The position numbers and the translations under genes were made by a program. From the NCBI GenBank assembly GCA_964611035.1, contig CAZSWT010000001.1:1-64000 (forward strand): DNA of 64,000 bases, in the 5' to 3' direction. Shown one piece after another: positions 7,647 to 15,701 of this stretch. Position 1 is the stretch's first letter. Each line of letters opens with the position of its first letter. This stretch comes from B33-G16 sp964611035 (GTDB lineage: Bacteria > Desulfobacterota > DSM-4660 > Desulfatiglandales > B25-G16). Below the pieces are notes generated by a model that saw only the letters and a program-made list of their open reading frames with translations, had not been told where the DNA came from and made no database searches.

Positions 7647-8840
7647 ATGAACTGGTTATCTATTTTTATAGGTATTTGTATTGGATTTGTGCTTGGTCTA
7701 TTGGTTTCCATTGTATTGAGATTACAACAAGGAAAAACAGCCAAAGAGCTTGCTGACGAATTATTCCATGAAAGTGAGGCACAAAGAAAGGCAAACATTG
7801 ATGCAATACTTGAAAATATCAAGGCAAGCTTTGGAAATCTCTCCCTTGATGCACTGTCAAAGTCAACCGAAGAATTCCTCAAGTTAGCTAAATCCCGGCT
7901 TGAATCAGAAAGAGAAATCAGCCTCAAAGAACTGGATGGGAAAAAAGGCCTGATTGACCAGCAATTGCAGCAGATGACATCCAAACTTGAAAATGTTTCC
8001 ACAGTAATGAAGGAGCTTGAAAAGGATAGAGTAGAAAAATTTGGGCAACTTACAAGTCACCTTAATACCGCTACCCAGCAAACAGCAGCACTTATGCAAA
8101 CAACCAGTCAACTGCGCGAGGCATTAGCAAGCACAAAGGTGAGAGGTCAGTGGGGAGAAAGAATGGCAGAAGATGTCTTGCGGTTGGCGGGTTTTATTGA
8201 AAACGTAAATTATCTTAAGGAAAAGACTATTGAAGGGGCTGGATCACGACCAGATTTTACCTTCTTTCTTCCCGGGAACTTAAAACTGAACATGGATGTC
8301 AAGTTCCCTCTCACTAATTACATCAAATTCCTTGAAACTGATGTGGAGCCAGAGAAGGTAAAATTTCGAAGCGACTTCTTGAAGGACGTAAAGGCCAGGA
8401 TTAAAGAAGTTACCTCAAGAGAATATATAAACCCTGAGCAAAACACTTTAGACTATGTGCTTCTGTTTATCCCCAATGAGCAGGTGTATTCCTTTATTCA
8501 TGAACAGGATAGTTCAATACTTGATGAGGGATTAAAAAACAGGGTGATTTTTTGCTCGCCTATAACACTTTTCGCAGTCCTGGCCGTCATCAGGCAGTCT
8601 GTAGATAATTTTGCCCTGGAGAGGACATCGGATGAAATACTCTCGTTATTTGGTGTATTCAAAAAGCAGTGGGATGAATTTTTAAAAAAGTTAGACGTAT
8701 TGGGAAAACGGATTGAAGATACGCAAAAAGAATATGAATCACTTGCAACGACAAGGCGTCGGCAACTCGAAAGGCCACTCAACAAAATTGATGATCTAAG
8801 AGAACAGAAGGGAATACTCATCAGCTCTGATGACAATTAA
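7647..8840 (+). CDS. rmuC: DNA recombination protein RmuC
   Basis: 397 residues: an N-terminal membrane anchor (about 4-25), a long coiled coil (about 30-140), then the RmuC nuclease-like core (about 140-365) with VRGQWGERMAEDVLRLAGF, GSRPDFTFFLP, LNMDVKFPLTNY and LLFIPNEQVYSFI. RmuC limits recombination between short or inverted repeats. The ATG at 7647 follows TTGAGGAGT. The full family length is present. It is transcribed away from rnhA; the start region of 7626-7646 is unusually tight. Confidence 0.95.
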   Translation: MNWLSIFIGICIGFVLGLLVSIVLRLQQGKTAKELADELFHESEAQRKANIDAILENIKASFGNLSLDALSKSTEEFLKLAKSRLESEREISLKELDGKKGLIDQQLQQMTSKLENVSTVMKELEKDRVEKFGQLTSHLNTATQQTAALMQTTSQLREALASTKVRGQWGERMAEDVLRLAGFIENVNYLKEKTIEGAGSRPDFTFFLPGNLKLNMDVKFPLTNYIKFLETDVEPEKVKFRSDFLKDVKARIKEVTSREYINPEQNTLDYVLLFIPNEQVYSFIHEQDSSILDEGLKNRVIFCSPITLFAVLAVIRQSVDNFALERTSDEILSLFGVFKKQWDEFLKKLDVLGKRIEDTQKEYESLATTRRRQLERPLNKIDDLREQKGILISSDDN

Positions 8841-8886
8841 TAGAGTGGGCCTAAATATTTTCCATAGCCCCATATGCACCGCGGAT

Positions 8887-9125
8887 TCTACTCAGCCACC
8901 AAGTCCCTGGCCCAGACCCGCCTGCCGGATGGCGGGCAGGCCTGGGATGCAGTGACTTATTTTTATAGCACCGCCTCTTTAAGATTGAAGGATTAATAGA
9001 TTATTACAATCATATCGCAGGAACATTATCATACTTTATAAAGATTACGATATCTGTAGATATAAACCCACTCTTTGAAAATCAGGTCTGGGCCAGGGAC
9101 TTGGTGTCTTTGTGGCTGAATATTA
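8887..9125. repeat. Inverted-repeat element of the CAGCCACCAAG family
   Basis: The left arm at 8893-8918 and right arm at 9085-9118 are complementary (CCACCAAG, then TCCCTGGCCCAGACC against GGTCTGGGCCAGGGA and CTTGGTG). Inside the left end is a second GC-rich palindrome (CCCGCCTGCC-GGAT-GGCGGGCAGG, 8918-8941). The outer end sequence matches the element at 12757-12925. It fills the spacer between rmuC and the flavoprotein gene and has no ORF. Confidence 0.7.
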
Positions 9126-9126
9126 G

Positions 9127-9693
9127 CTATCTTTTACAAAGATCATAGGCCTGCTGAAGGGCCTCAGGGTGTTCTTTTACTGCTCCTATGGATTCTATCC
9201 CTGGAAAAAAACACCCCCCCTCAAAGCTCATGCCTAATGCATCAAAAAAATACCGTGCGGTCAGTTTGGCGCATTCAAAGAGATTTTTGCCTCTGGTTGC
9301 ACCTACAGCAATCAAAAATCCTCTGCCCCGCGTGGTATCGATTGTAGTTTTACTATCTTTCCCTCCCCTTCTCCTCCACCACATCGCCTGACCCCTGTCA
9401 ATCAATGCCTTTACCTGGGACGTGACACCATAGAAAAATATAGGGGAGGATAGAACAATAACATCTGCATCATCTATGAGAGTATGAATATCCTGCATAT
9501 CATCCTTGATTACGCAGATGCCGGTTTTCGCACACCCATCACACCCTGAGCAGCCAGCGATATGTAAATCTCGCACATAGACTTTTTTAATATCATCACC
9601 CTGTTCTTGACATCTCTTTAACGCACTATCAAGGAGCAAATCGGTATTACCACCCTTTCTGGGGCTTCCATATATCCCAACTACCTTCGCCAT
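9127..9693 (-). CDS. NADPH-dependent FMN reductase / iron-sulfur flavoprotein
   Basis: 188 residues from the ATG at 9693, preceded by AGGAGGG; an upstream in-frame TTG is not needed. It has a flavodoxin-like fold: phosphate-binding GSPRKGGNTDLLLD, an iron-sulfur flavoprotein type cysteine cluster (CSGCDGCAKTGIC, about residues 48-60), and SSPIFFYGVTSQVKALIDR for FMN binding. The cysteine spacing suggests a 4Fe-4S cluster beside FMN, as in archaeal and anaerobic Isf proteins that detoxify O2/H2O2 or reduce small molecules. The substrate is unknown. It is a single gene facing the rmuC spacer element. Confidence 0.85.
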   Translation of the reverse strand: MAKVVGIYGSPRKGGNTDLLLDSALKRCQEQGDDIKKVYVRDLHIAGCSGCDGCAKTGICVIKDDMQDIHTLIDDADVIVLSSPIFFYGVTSQVKALIDRGQAMWWRRRGGKDSKTTIDTTRGRGFLIAVGATRGKNLFECAKLTARYFFDALGMSFEGGCFFPGIESIGAVKEHPEALQQAYDLCKR

Positions 9694-9868
9694 CAATCCC
9701 TCCTAACAAATTATTCTGCCTGAAAAAAAGTAACGCTTAGGAGCTCTCTTAACTTTCCTTGCTATTTATTGGTATTTAACGTAGCTTATATAATATTTTA
9801 GCATAAAAGATCAACGAGACCTTTACATAAACCATATTTTTGTAACGAGAATGGACTTTTCTTCAGTT

Positions 9869-9978
9869 TCCCGATCCAAGGATCGGGACTTAGTCTTTTC
9901 AGAAACTTATCTGCGGGGGAGTTTTGCCCTTCTTCCCGCTTTTAGCGGGATTCCCCCACTGATAAGTTGCGAAAAGAC
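9869..9978. repeat. Large hairpin region upstream of kdsB
   Basis: First comes the palindrome TCCCGATC-CAAG-GATCGGGA (9869-9888). Then comes an 86-base hairpin (9893-9978) with three paired blocks: GTCTTTTC/GAAAAGAC, AACTTATC/GATAAGTT and GGGGGA/TCCCCC, separated by small symmetric internal loops. The apical CCCGC/GCGGG (9935-9949) forms a further stem. There is no U-run, so it is not a simple terminator. It lies 116 bp before kdsB. The rest of 9697-10093 shows no gene. Confidence 0.6.
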
Positions 9979-10093
9979 AGCGCCCTTCCACCAGTCACTT
10001 CATAAAAGCCCATCCTCATTATTAGGGTAATAATATTTTTAGGTTTTACAAAGGTCTCACCAACCTAATAAACAGTAAAGTTTAGGATATAGT

Positions 10094-10828
10094 GTGAAAA
10101 TCGTTGCTGTGATACCAGCGCGGTATCAATCAAAACGTTTCAATGGAAAACCCCTCGCCCTGATCGCAGGAAAACCTATGATTCAACATGTCTTTCAAAG
10201 AACAAAAGCCTGCCCGGAACTGGATGAAATATATGTGGCAACCGATGATCTCAGGATTTATGAATGTGTTCAGGAATTCGGTGGTACTGCAATTATGACA
10301 GATGAAAATCACCAATCAGGAACAGATCGGATTGCTGAAGCAGTAGAAACAATTAATCTTGCGGATCGAGATATAGTGGTGAATATACAGGGCGATCAAC
10401 CAATTTTTCAGCCATCAATGCTGTCTGATCTCATACAGGCCCTTATAAAAAATCCAACAATTCCAATGTCTACTCTTATGCATAAAATTATAGATGATCA
10501 AGAGCTCCATAATACAAACAATGTAAAGGTAGCTGTGGATAACAATGGATATGCCCTCTATTTTTCTCGTTTACCCATTCCTTTTTATCGGGATAAGAAA
10601 TCAAAAAAAACGATTCATTATAAACACTTAGGGCTGTATGCATATAGAAAAGAATTCTTATTGGCATTCACAAAACTTTCCTATGGCCTATTAGAGCACG
10701 CCGAAAAGCTTGAACAGTTACGTGTTTTAGAGCATGGTTTTAAAATAAAGGTGGTAGAAACAATCTTTGATTCCATTGAAGTAGACACACCAGAAGATAT
10801 AAAAAAAGTCGAGCAAAACCTTTCCTAA
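10094..10828 (+). CDS. kdsB: 3-deoxy-manno-octulosonate cytidylyltransferase (CMP-Kdo synthetase)
   Basis: 244 residues with a GTG start. KdsB activates Kdo with CTP to make CMP-Kdo for the LPS inner core. Family motifs are the nucleotide loop IPARYQSKRFNGKPL (7-21), TDENHQSGTDRIAEA, VNIQGDQPIF (about 95-104) and the C-terminal ESIEVDTPEDI-like segment (DSIEVDTPEDIKKVE). The length matches the family. It shows that the organism makes a Kdo-containing outer membrane. The ribosome site is weak (TTTAGGA), and no other LPS gene lies next to it. Confidence 0.96.
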   Translation: MKIVAVIPARYQSKRFNGKPLALIAGKPMIQHVFQRTKACPELDEIYVATDDLRIYECVQEFGGTAIMTDENHQSGTDRIAEAVETINLADRDIVVNIQGDQPIFQPSMLSDLIQALIKNPTIPMSTLMHKIIDDQELHNTNNVKVAVDNNGYALYFSRLPIPFYRDKKSKKTIHYKHLGLYAYRKEFLLAFTKLSYGLLEHAEKLEQLRVLEHGFKIKVVETIFDSIEVDTPEDIKKVEQNLS

Positions 10829-10900
10829 ATCAAACACGCTTTATCTGAAACCTTTGAAAAACCTGATTCACCCTGTAAACGAGGGTAGGCTTTTCTTGCA

Positions 10901-12208
10901 CTATGTCCACAGGTGGGAAAGTTCTGGCGGGAGTATGGCTTGGTTTCCTTTCTCATCTTCTCCATAATTATACTGTGATAAAAGTTTTAAGTCATGAAGT
11001 GCTCTCTTGTCACCTTTGAAAAGTACTGTTTTATACCCTTTTCTGGCAATTAATCCTCCAGCCAAAGTGATACTCAATAGACTACTCGCATCATATTCCG
11101 CACCATCGACAACTAAAGTAAGTTTAGTTCCATAATATGCTGCGAGGCGTGCAACGAGAGTAGCCGGCCTTAAATGGAAACCGAGATTTTCCGGAACCTT
11201 TAACTCACAGGTATCCATTTCAATATATTCCCCAAGGATGTCATTTGATAAATTTCTACCTGTGTGTAAATATCTACAGGTGTAAGACATCACAAAATTC
11301 ATCATAATATCCAATATGTCAGAGGCATTGACAATTGCTGATATCTCACGACTGGCACTGCCATATCTGGTTGTATTGATATGCCTCTGGTATAAATGAG
11401 AAAGCCAGTTGACCACACTCAGGAGATGTAAAGGCATAGAAATATAGCCTCTAAACCTTTTTAACCTTTTATCCTCCGATTCTAACGGGGTGTGTCTGAT
11501 ATAATGGTCATAGGTAGACTGGAGGTTATGTATAAGAAATATAAGTTCTCTCGATTTTTCCTCATTTACTTTATTGGGTATGGCATCTTTAAGATCATCT
11601 ACGTTACTTTTTCCACTATTCCAGCCAAAACTGTTAAATTTTTCAACCACATTGAGGTACTGGGTTGCCATCTTGGCCACTATTTTTTTGGCATCCAATT
11701 CATCTTCCTCATCAATGGTATAAGGGAGGCGTTTTTGGAGAGAAATTTCTGTGAAACGACCTTCAGTCACGCTAGCCTTGGGACGTTTAATACCCAACCG
11801 TAATGACTCATTTTTAACCTCTTCGTAGAGCGAAAGTATGGTTTCTTCGAGGAATGTCACCATATTGTGGGCTTCTGCAAAAAATGTTTCGTCTTCATCA
11901 TCGTTGAGGTCATATGAAGGGTACCTATTAAGCACATGTTTTAAAATAAAGGCAATCTTTGCAAAGTTCCTGATGCATGCGACAAGTTCACAGAAAAAAT
12001 ACCAGGTTTTATTGTCCCGTGCGCAGTGGTCGTCCAGAAAACTCTCCAATTCCTCAGATTCCTCAATCAAATGGGCATAAAACTTTCTGGCATAGGGCCT
12101 ATCTTCTCTGCGAAGAAAGTTATAGATCTTGAGGAAATTTTGAGAATATTCCTGAGCGAGCTTGAGGAATTCACCTTCTGTAATGACCCTTGTTAAAGAT
12201 TTTTTCAT
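10901..12208 (-). CDS. Large protein with C-terminal HPr phosphocarrier domain
   Basis: 435 residues. Residues about 338-425 are an HPr fold with the phosphorylatable His in GFHLRPATLVARLA (His345) and a C-terminal helix with L-x2-L. The regulatory Ser site region reads DASSLLSITLAGGL. The N-terminal ~335 residues are helical, without a recognised domain (EDRPYARKFYAHLIEESEEL, FFCELVACIRNFAKIAFILK). Stand-alone HPr is about 88 residues, so this is a fusion that may couple phosphotransfer to an unknown regulatory body. No PTS enzyme is nearby. A candidate structured RNA lies about 240 bp upstream on the same strand. Confidence 0.82.
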   Translation of the reverse strand: MKKSLTRVITEGEFLKLAQEYSQNFLKIYNFLRREDRPYARKFYAHLIEESEELESFLDDHCARDNKTWYFFCELVACIRNFAKIAFILKHVLNRYPSYDLNDDEDETFFAEAHNMVTFLEETILSLYEEVKNESLRLGIKRPKASVTEGRFTEISLQKRLPYTIDEEDELDAKKIVAKMATQYLNVVEKFNSFGWNSGKSNVDDLKDAIPNKVNEEKSRELIFLIHNLQSTYDHYIRHTPLESEDKRLKRFRGYISMPLHLLSVVNWLSHLYQRHINTTRYGSASREISAIVNASDILDIMMNFVMSYTCRYLHTGRNLSNDILGEYIEMDTCELKVPENLGFHLRPATLVARLAAYYGTKLTLVVDGAEYDASSLLSITLAGGLIARKGYKTVLFKGDKRALHDLKLLSQYNYGEDEKGNQAILPPELSHLWT

Positions 12209-12450
12209 AGAGAGATTCCCTTCAAATAAATGTCATACTAGTTATTTTTATCACAATCAGCACTCCTAAGAAACTAAATTTAAAATTAGCAATTAAAATA
12301 GTCGCTTATGAAACTCTTATGTAACTTATAAGTTTCTCCCATTTATAACATTGAAGCGAAGCGTCGGGGTCATTTGCAGAGAAGGAACATTTTTGTCGAA
12401 CGTATATAATATTTTACGATACCTATACGCCTATTTTTGCTACACATGGA

Positions 12451-12484
12451 CAAAAAAATAGCCCCGATTTATCAACTCGGGGCT
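12451..12484 (-). terminator. Rho-independent terminator of the candidate small RNA
   Basis: The stem AGCCCCGA / TCGGGGCT (8 bp, loop 9) at 12460-12484 is followed on the minus strand by ATTTTTTTG. No protein gene ends just upstream on this strand, which is why a small RNA or attenuated leader is suspected. Confidence 0.75.
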
Positions 12485-12586
12485 ATAAAGGGTGTCCGGC
12501 GATGCCGTTACTTAATTTATTTTCCTCTTTTCTCCTAATTCTTTTCTAGGAAAAAAATAATGTAAGTAGTAGACGAACACCCCAGA
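12451..12586 (-). ncRNA. Candidate structured small RNA or leader
   Basis: On the minus strand a closing stem pairs GGGTGTTCG (12574-12582) with CGGACACCC (12490-12498). Inside are ACTTA/TAAGT, a U-rich/A-rich stem ending TTTCCT/AGGAAA, and an apical CCTA/TAGG hairpin. It is followed by a strong terminator (12451-12484). A TATAAA box at 12591-12596 would place the 5' end at the first base of the closing stem. The apical part carries two AGGA motifs. No match to tmRNA, SRP RNA or RNase P is seen. The family is unknown. Confidence 0.45.
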
Positions 12587-12756
12587 CATTTTTATAGGCA
12601 GCAACTATTATGCCAATAATTGTTGAGCATATTTATCATATAATTACAGCATGTTATATGAATCTTTAATAATTTTAATTTAATTTGTGTTAATTTTGAC
12701 ACAACCAAAAGTGAAATTTAAACACAGTTTTTTTACATGCATTTTTGTTATCTACT

Positions 12757-12925
12757 CAGGTATCTTGCCACAAAGGCACCAAGACACCAAGACTATAGAA
12801 TTATTTTTTATTATAGCCTTTTCAATCCCGATAAATCGGGATTGAAATTAATGAGAAATCTCCGTTATTCAATTTATATTTAGCTTCTCTTTGGGTCTTT
12901 GTGCCTTGGTGGCTGAATAGTTACC
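12757..12925. repeat. Second inverted-repeat element of the CAGCCACCAAG family
   Basis: The left arm GCCACAAAGGCACCAAGACA (from 12767) and right arm GGTCTTTGTGCCTTGGTGGC (ending 12913) are imperfect complements. A perfect 13 bp palindrome, TTTCAATCCCGAT/ATCGGGATTGAAA, sits between them (12820-12847). The right end continues TGAATAGTTA, similar to the right end of the element at 8887-9125. No gene is visible between 12600 and 13081. Confidence 0.7.
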
Positions 12926-13081
12926 ATTTTTGAATAATGAAAGAAATCACTATCAAGTTGACTCACTGGGAGTGAAATGGTACATGATACTCAAAGATAA
13001 TTATAGTCGACTATGTATTTGATAACTACCTAAAAATCTTACGATTTTTGGCTATGCTGTAAAATAAAAACACAAAAGATT

Positions 13082-13537
13082 GTGGACCTTCATTACTTTA
13101 TGCGAGAGGCTATTAGAGAGGCCAACGAAGGGTGGCACAATGGCGAGGTTCCAGTAGGTGCACTTTTAATCAGCCAATCCGATGAAATTTTAGCCAGAGA
13201 CCATAATAGATGTATTTCCCTTAATGATCCTACCGCGCACGCTGAAATACTGGTTATCAGACAGGCAGCACAAAAACTTAAAAATTATCGATTGAATGGA
13301 GTGACAATGGTTGTTACTATTGAGCCATGCCCAATGTGTATGGGAGCTATTATGAATGCCAGATTGGATACCCTCGTTTTTGGGGCATTTGATCCAAAAT
13401 ACGGAGCTGCGGGCTCGGTTTACAATCTGCCTGATGATGAAAGACTTAATCACAGAATAACCATAATCTCTCGCATAATGGAACAAGAGTGTCGAGACCT
13501 TATGCAGGGTTTTTTTCGAGAAAGAAGGCACGAATAG
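13082..13537 (+). CDS. tadA: tRNA-specific adenosine deaminase
   Basis: 151 residues with a GTG start; an ATG six codons in is the alternative. It converts A34 to inosine in tRNA-Arg(ACG). Zinc-deaminase motifs are H53-A-E55 in DPTAHAEILVIR and P-C83-P-M-C86 in TIEPCPMCMGAIMNAR. The length fits bacterial TadA. The C-terminus carries the usual CRDLMQGFFRERR helix. The stop codon (13535-13537) overlaps the first base of tRNA-Ser(CGA), so processing must separate mRNA from tRNA if both are on one transcript. Confidence 0.95.
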   Translation: MDLHYFMREAIREANEGWHNGEVPVGALLISQSDEILARDHNRCISLNDPTAHAEILVIRQAAQKLKNYRLNGVTMVVTIEPCPMCMGAIMNARLDTLVFGAFDPKYGAAGSVYNLPDDERLNHRITIISRIMEQECRDLMQGFFRERRHE

Positions 13538-13629
13538 GAGAGGTACCGAAGTGGTCGTAACGGGGTCGACTCGAAATCGATTTGTCTCGTTAAGAGCGGG
13601 GCACGTGGGTTCGAATCCCACCCTCTCCG
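13537..13629 (+). tRNA. tRNA-Ser (CGA)
   Basis: A class II tRNA of 93 bases: acceptor GGAGAGG/CCTCTCC, anticodon loop CTCGAAA (CGA), a long variable arm, T loop GGTTCGAATCC, and an encoded CCA at 13630-13632. Its first base is the last base of the tadA stop codon. Confidence 0.93.
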
Positions 13630-13638
13630 CCAAGAAAT

Positions 13639-13662
13639 GGAATCCCGATGTATCGGGATTAC
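13639..13662. repeat. AATCCCGAT palindrome
   Basis: The perfect hairpin AATCCCGAT-GT-ATCGGGATT sits just after tRNA-Ser(CGA). It belongs to the same TCCCGAT/ATCGGGA palindrome family as 9869, 12820, 26854 and 26922. It may help end the tRNA transcript but lacks a proper U-run. Confidence 0.55.
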
Positions 13663-13796
13663 ATTTCACAATTAGCTTATGGCTGTAGACCTTTTGGAAT
13701 AATTAAATACAACTACAGATTCCAATTTCTAAAAAGAAAAAATAATGCTATATGCCAAAGCAAAAGGCCAAAAGTATTTCGCTTTAGCGAAATCAT

Positions 13797-13888
<92 letters not shown>

Positions 13889-14046
13889 CATATATACCGT
13901 TAACATCCTCCATAAGCCAAGATCTTAAAATTTATGTCAAATTTTATCTCATTGTTTTTTTTGAGAGCAAGTAGTTTCTTGAGTTTGTTGAGTTTGTTGT
14001 GTTAAAACCCTATGAACCAAACGAACGCAAAAAACACTGATAATTC

Positions 14047-15621
14047 ATGATGTCATACAAAGTTTTTGCAAGAAAATGGAGACCTCAGGTATTTGAAGAG
14101 GTTATAGGTCAGGAACACATCACAGAGACCCTCAAGAATGCTTTGCTATCTGATAGATTAGCTCATGCCTATCTATTCAGCGGTACACGGGGTGTAGGGA
14201 AAACATCTGTTGCCCGAATTTTTGCAAAGGCCCTTAATTGCCAAGACAGGCAGGAGGGAAATCCCTGCAACAAATGCAATAAATGCATTGAGATAACTAA
14301 TGGTTCGTCTGTTGACGTACAGGAGATTGATGGTGCATCGAACAGGGGAATCGATGAAATACGGAATCTTCGAGAAAATATACGGTATCTCCCTTCAAGC
14401 GGCACATATAGAATATATATCATAGATGAGGTTCACATGCTGACGCTTCCTGCATTTAATGCATTGCTAAAAACCCTGGAAGAACCACCAGAGCATGTAA
14501 AATTCATTTTTGCTACCACAGAGGCCCATAAGGTACCAGTGACCATACTATCACGATGTCAAAGGTTTGATTTTAAAAGGATACCCATAGCAAAAATAGA
14601 GGAGCAGATTAAAAAAATAGTTCAAAAAGAAGGAATAACGATAAGCGATTCCAGTATTGCTATTATATCAAAAGAGGCTGAGGGGAGTATGCGAGATGCA
14701 GAAAGTCTCCTCGATCAGGTTGTCTCCTTTGCAGGAAACAACGTCAAAGATGAGCAGATAATGGAAGTCTTAGGAATAATAGATAGAGCTCTTATCTATA
14801 AGACTTCTCAGGCGATAATCGATGGCAATAGCACAGTATGTCTGGATATAATTAATGAAATATATAATTACGGCTACGAGGTTAAAGAATTTTACAAAGA
14901 GATAATGGTACAATTTCGAAATTTAATCGTCGCCCTCGTATCTCACAACACCTCTCACACATTGGATTTACCTGATAACGAGTTACAAGAAATAAAAAAG
15001 CAGGCAAAAGAGGCAAGTCTGGAAAGGCTTCTTCAATCACTAAACTTTCTGATTAATAGGGAAGCAGATCTTCGCTATACAAATAACCCCAGGATTGCGC
15101 TGGAGGCAATTTTACTGAAACTTGCAGGACTTAAAGAATATATTTCATTTGATGAGTTACTGCGCAAAATAGAAGAAATTGAAAAACGACTCAATACATC
15201 TCGGAGAATAGCGCTAGATAAACAACCGGAACCGACTGTAATCAAAGAAAAATATCCGGCAAAAAAACCAGCTCCAGACGATGGTAAGAAATGGAGCGAG
15301 TTTTTACGTTATATTACTACTAAAAATAAGGCGATGGCAAATGTACTAAAGAAATGGAAGTCGTACACTCTTTATGCAGACAGCCTGGAATTACCTAACG
15401 GAGAAGGATCATTTACAGGAGATTATTTTAATGACTCCGAGCACTCCGATAAGTTAATTGCGTATGCAAGGGATTTCTTTCATCCAGACTTTACGGTTTT
15501 ATTTACAAAGCAAAATCAGCCTAAAAAAGATGAAAAAAAAGGCTCAAAGGAAGATAGCTTGCCGAGAACGGTAAATGATATACTTGATATATTTGAAGAC
15601 TCGATAGTTAAAGAAAGTTAA
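14047..15621 (+). CDS. dnaX: DNA polymerase III subunits gamma/tau
   Basis: 524 residues. The clamp-loader ATPase occupies residues 1-~370: Walker A GTRGVGKTS (46-54), zinc cysteines C65, C74, C77 and C80, Walker B IIDEVHML (125-132) and the sensor-1 SRC motif followed by QRFDF (169-176). A tau-like C-terminal region follows (about 400-524), shorter than in E. coli. It loads the sliding clamp at replication forks. ATG-ATG at 14047 gives two possible starts one codon apart and no clear ribosome site. No frameshift signal for gamma production was sought in detail. Confidence 0.96.
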   Translation: MMSYKVFARKWRPQVFEEVIGQEHITETLKNALLSDRLAHAYLFSGTRGVGKTSVARIFAKALNCQDRQEGNPCNKCNKCIEITNGSSVDVQEIDGASNRGIDEIRNLRENIRYLPSSGTYRIYIIDEVHMLTLPAFNALLKTLEEPPEHVKFIFATTEAHKVPVTILSRCQRFDFKRIPIAKIEEQIKKIVQKEGITISDSSIAIISKEAEGSMRDAESLLDQVVSFAGNNVKDEQIMEVLGIIDRALIYKTSQAIIDGNSTVCLDIINEIYNYGYEVKEFYKEIMVQFRNLIVALVSHNTSHTLDLPDNELQEIKKQAKEASLERLLQSLNFLINREADLRYTNNPRIALEAILLKLAGLKEYISFDELLRKIEEIEKRLNTSRRIALDKQPEPTVIKEKYPAKKPAPDDGKKWSEFLRYITTKNKAMANVLKKWKSYTLYADSLELPNGEGSFTGDYFNDSEHSDKLIAYARDFFHPDFTVLFTKQNQPKKDEKKGSKEDSLPRTVNDILDIFEDSIVKES

Positions 15622-15701
15622 AAGGTATAAGTTAGAAGTGAGCTAAAGTTTAAAGAATTTGCTTTTTTAACTTTAGGCACTTGCAATTTTAGGCACTAAC
15701 A

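Noticed and set aside
12451..12596. 6S, SRP or tmRNA identity for the structured RNA
   Set aside because: It is too short for 6S RNA, has no SRP tetraloop motif and no tRNA-like domain. Left as unknown.
13190..13669. Minus-strand ORF with the peptide RVGFEPTCPALNET
   Set aside because: It is antisense to tadA and tRNA-Ser(CGA). The GFEPT word is the well-known false translation of tRNA-Ser DNA.
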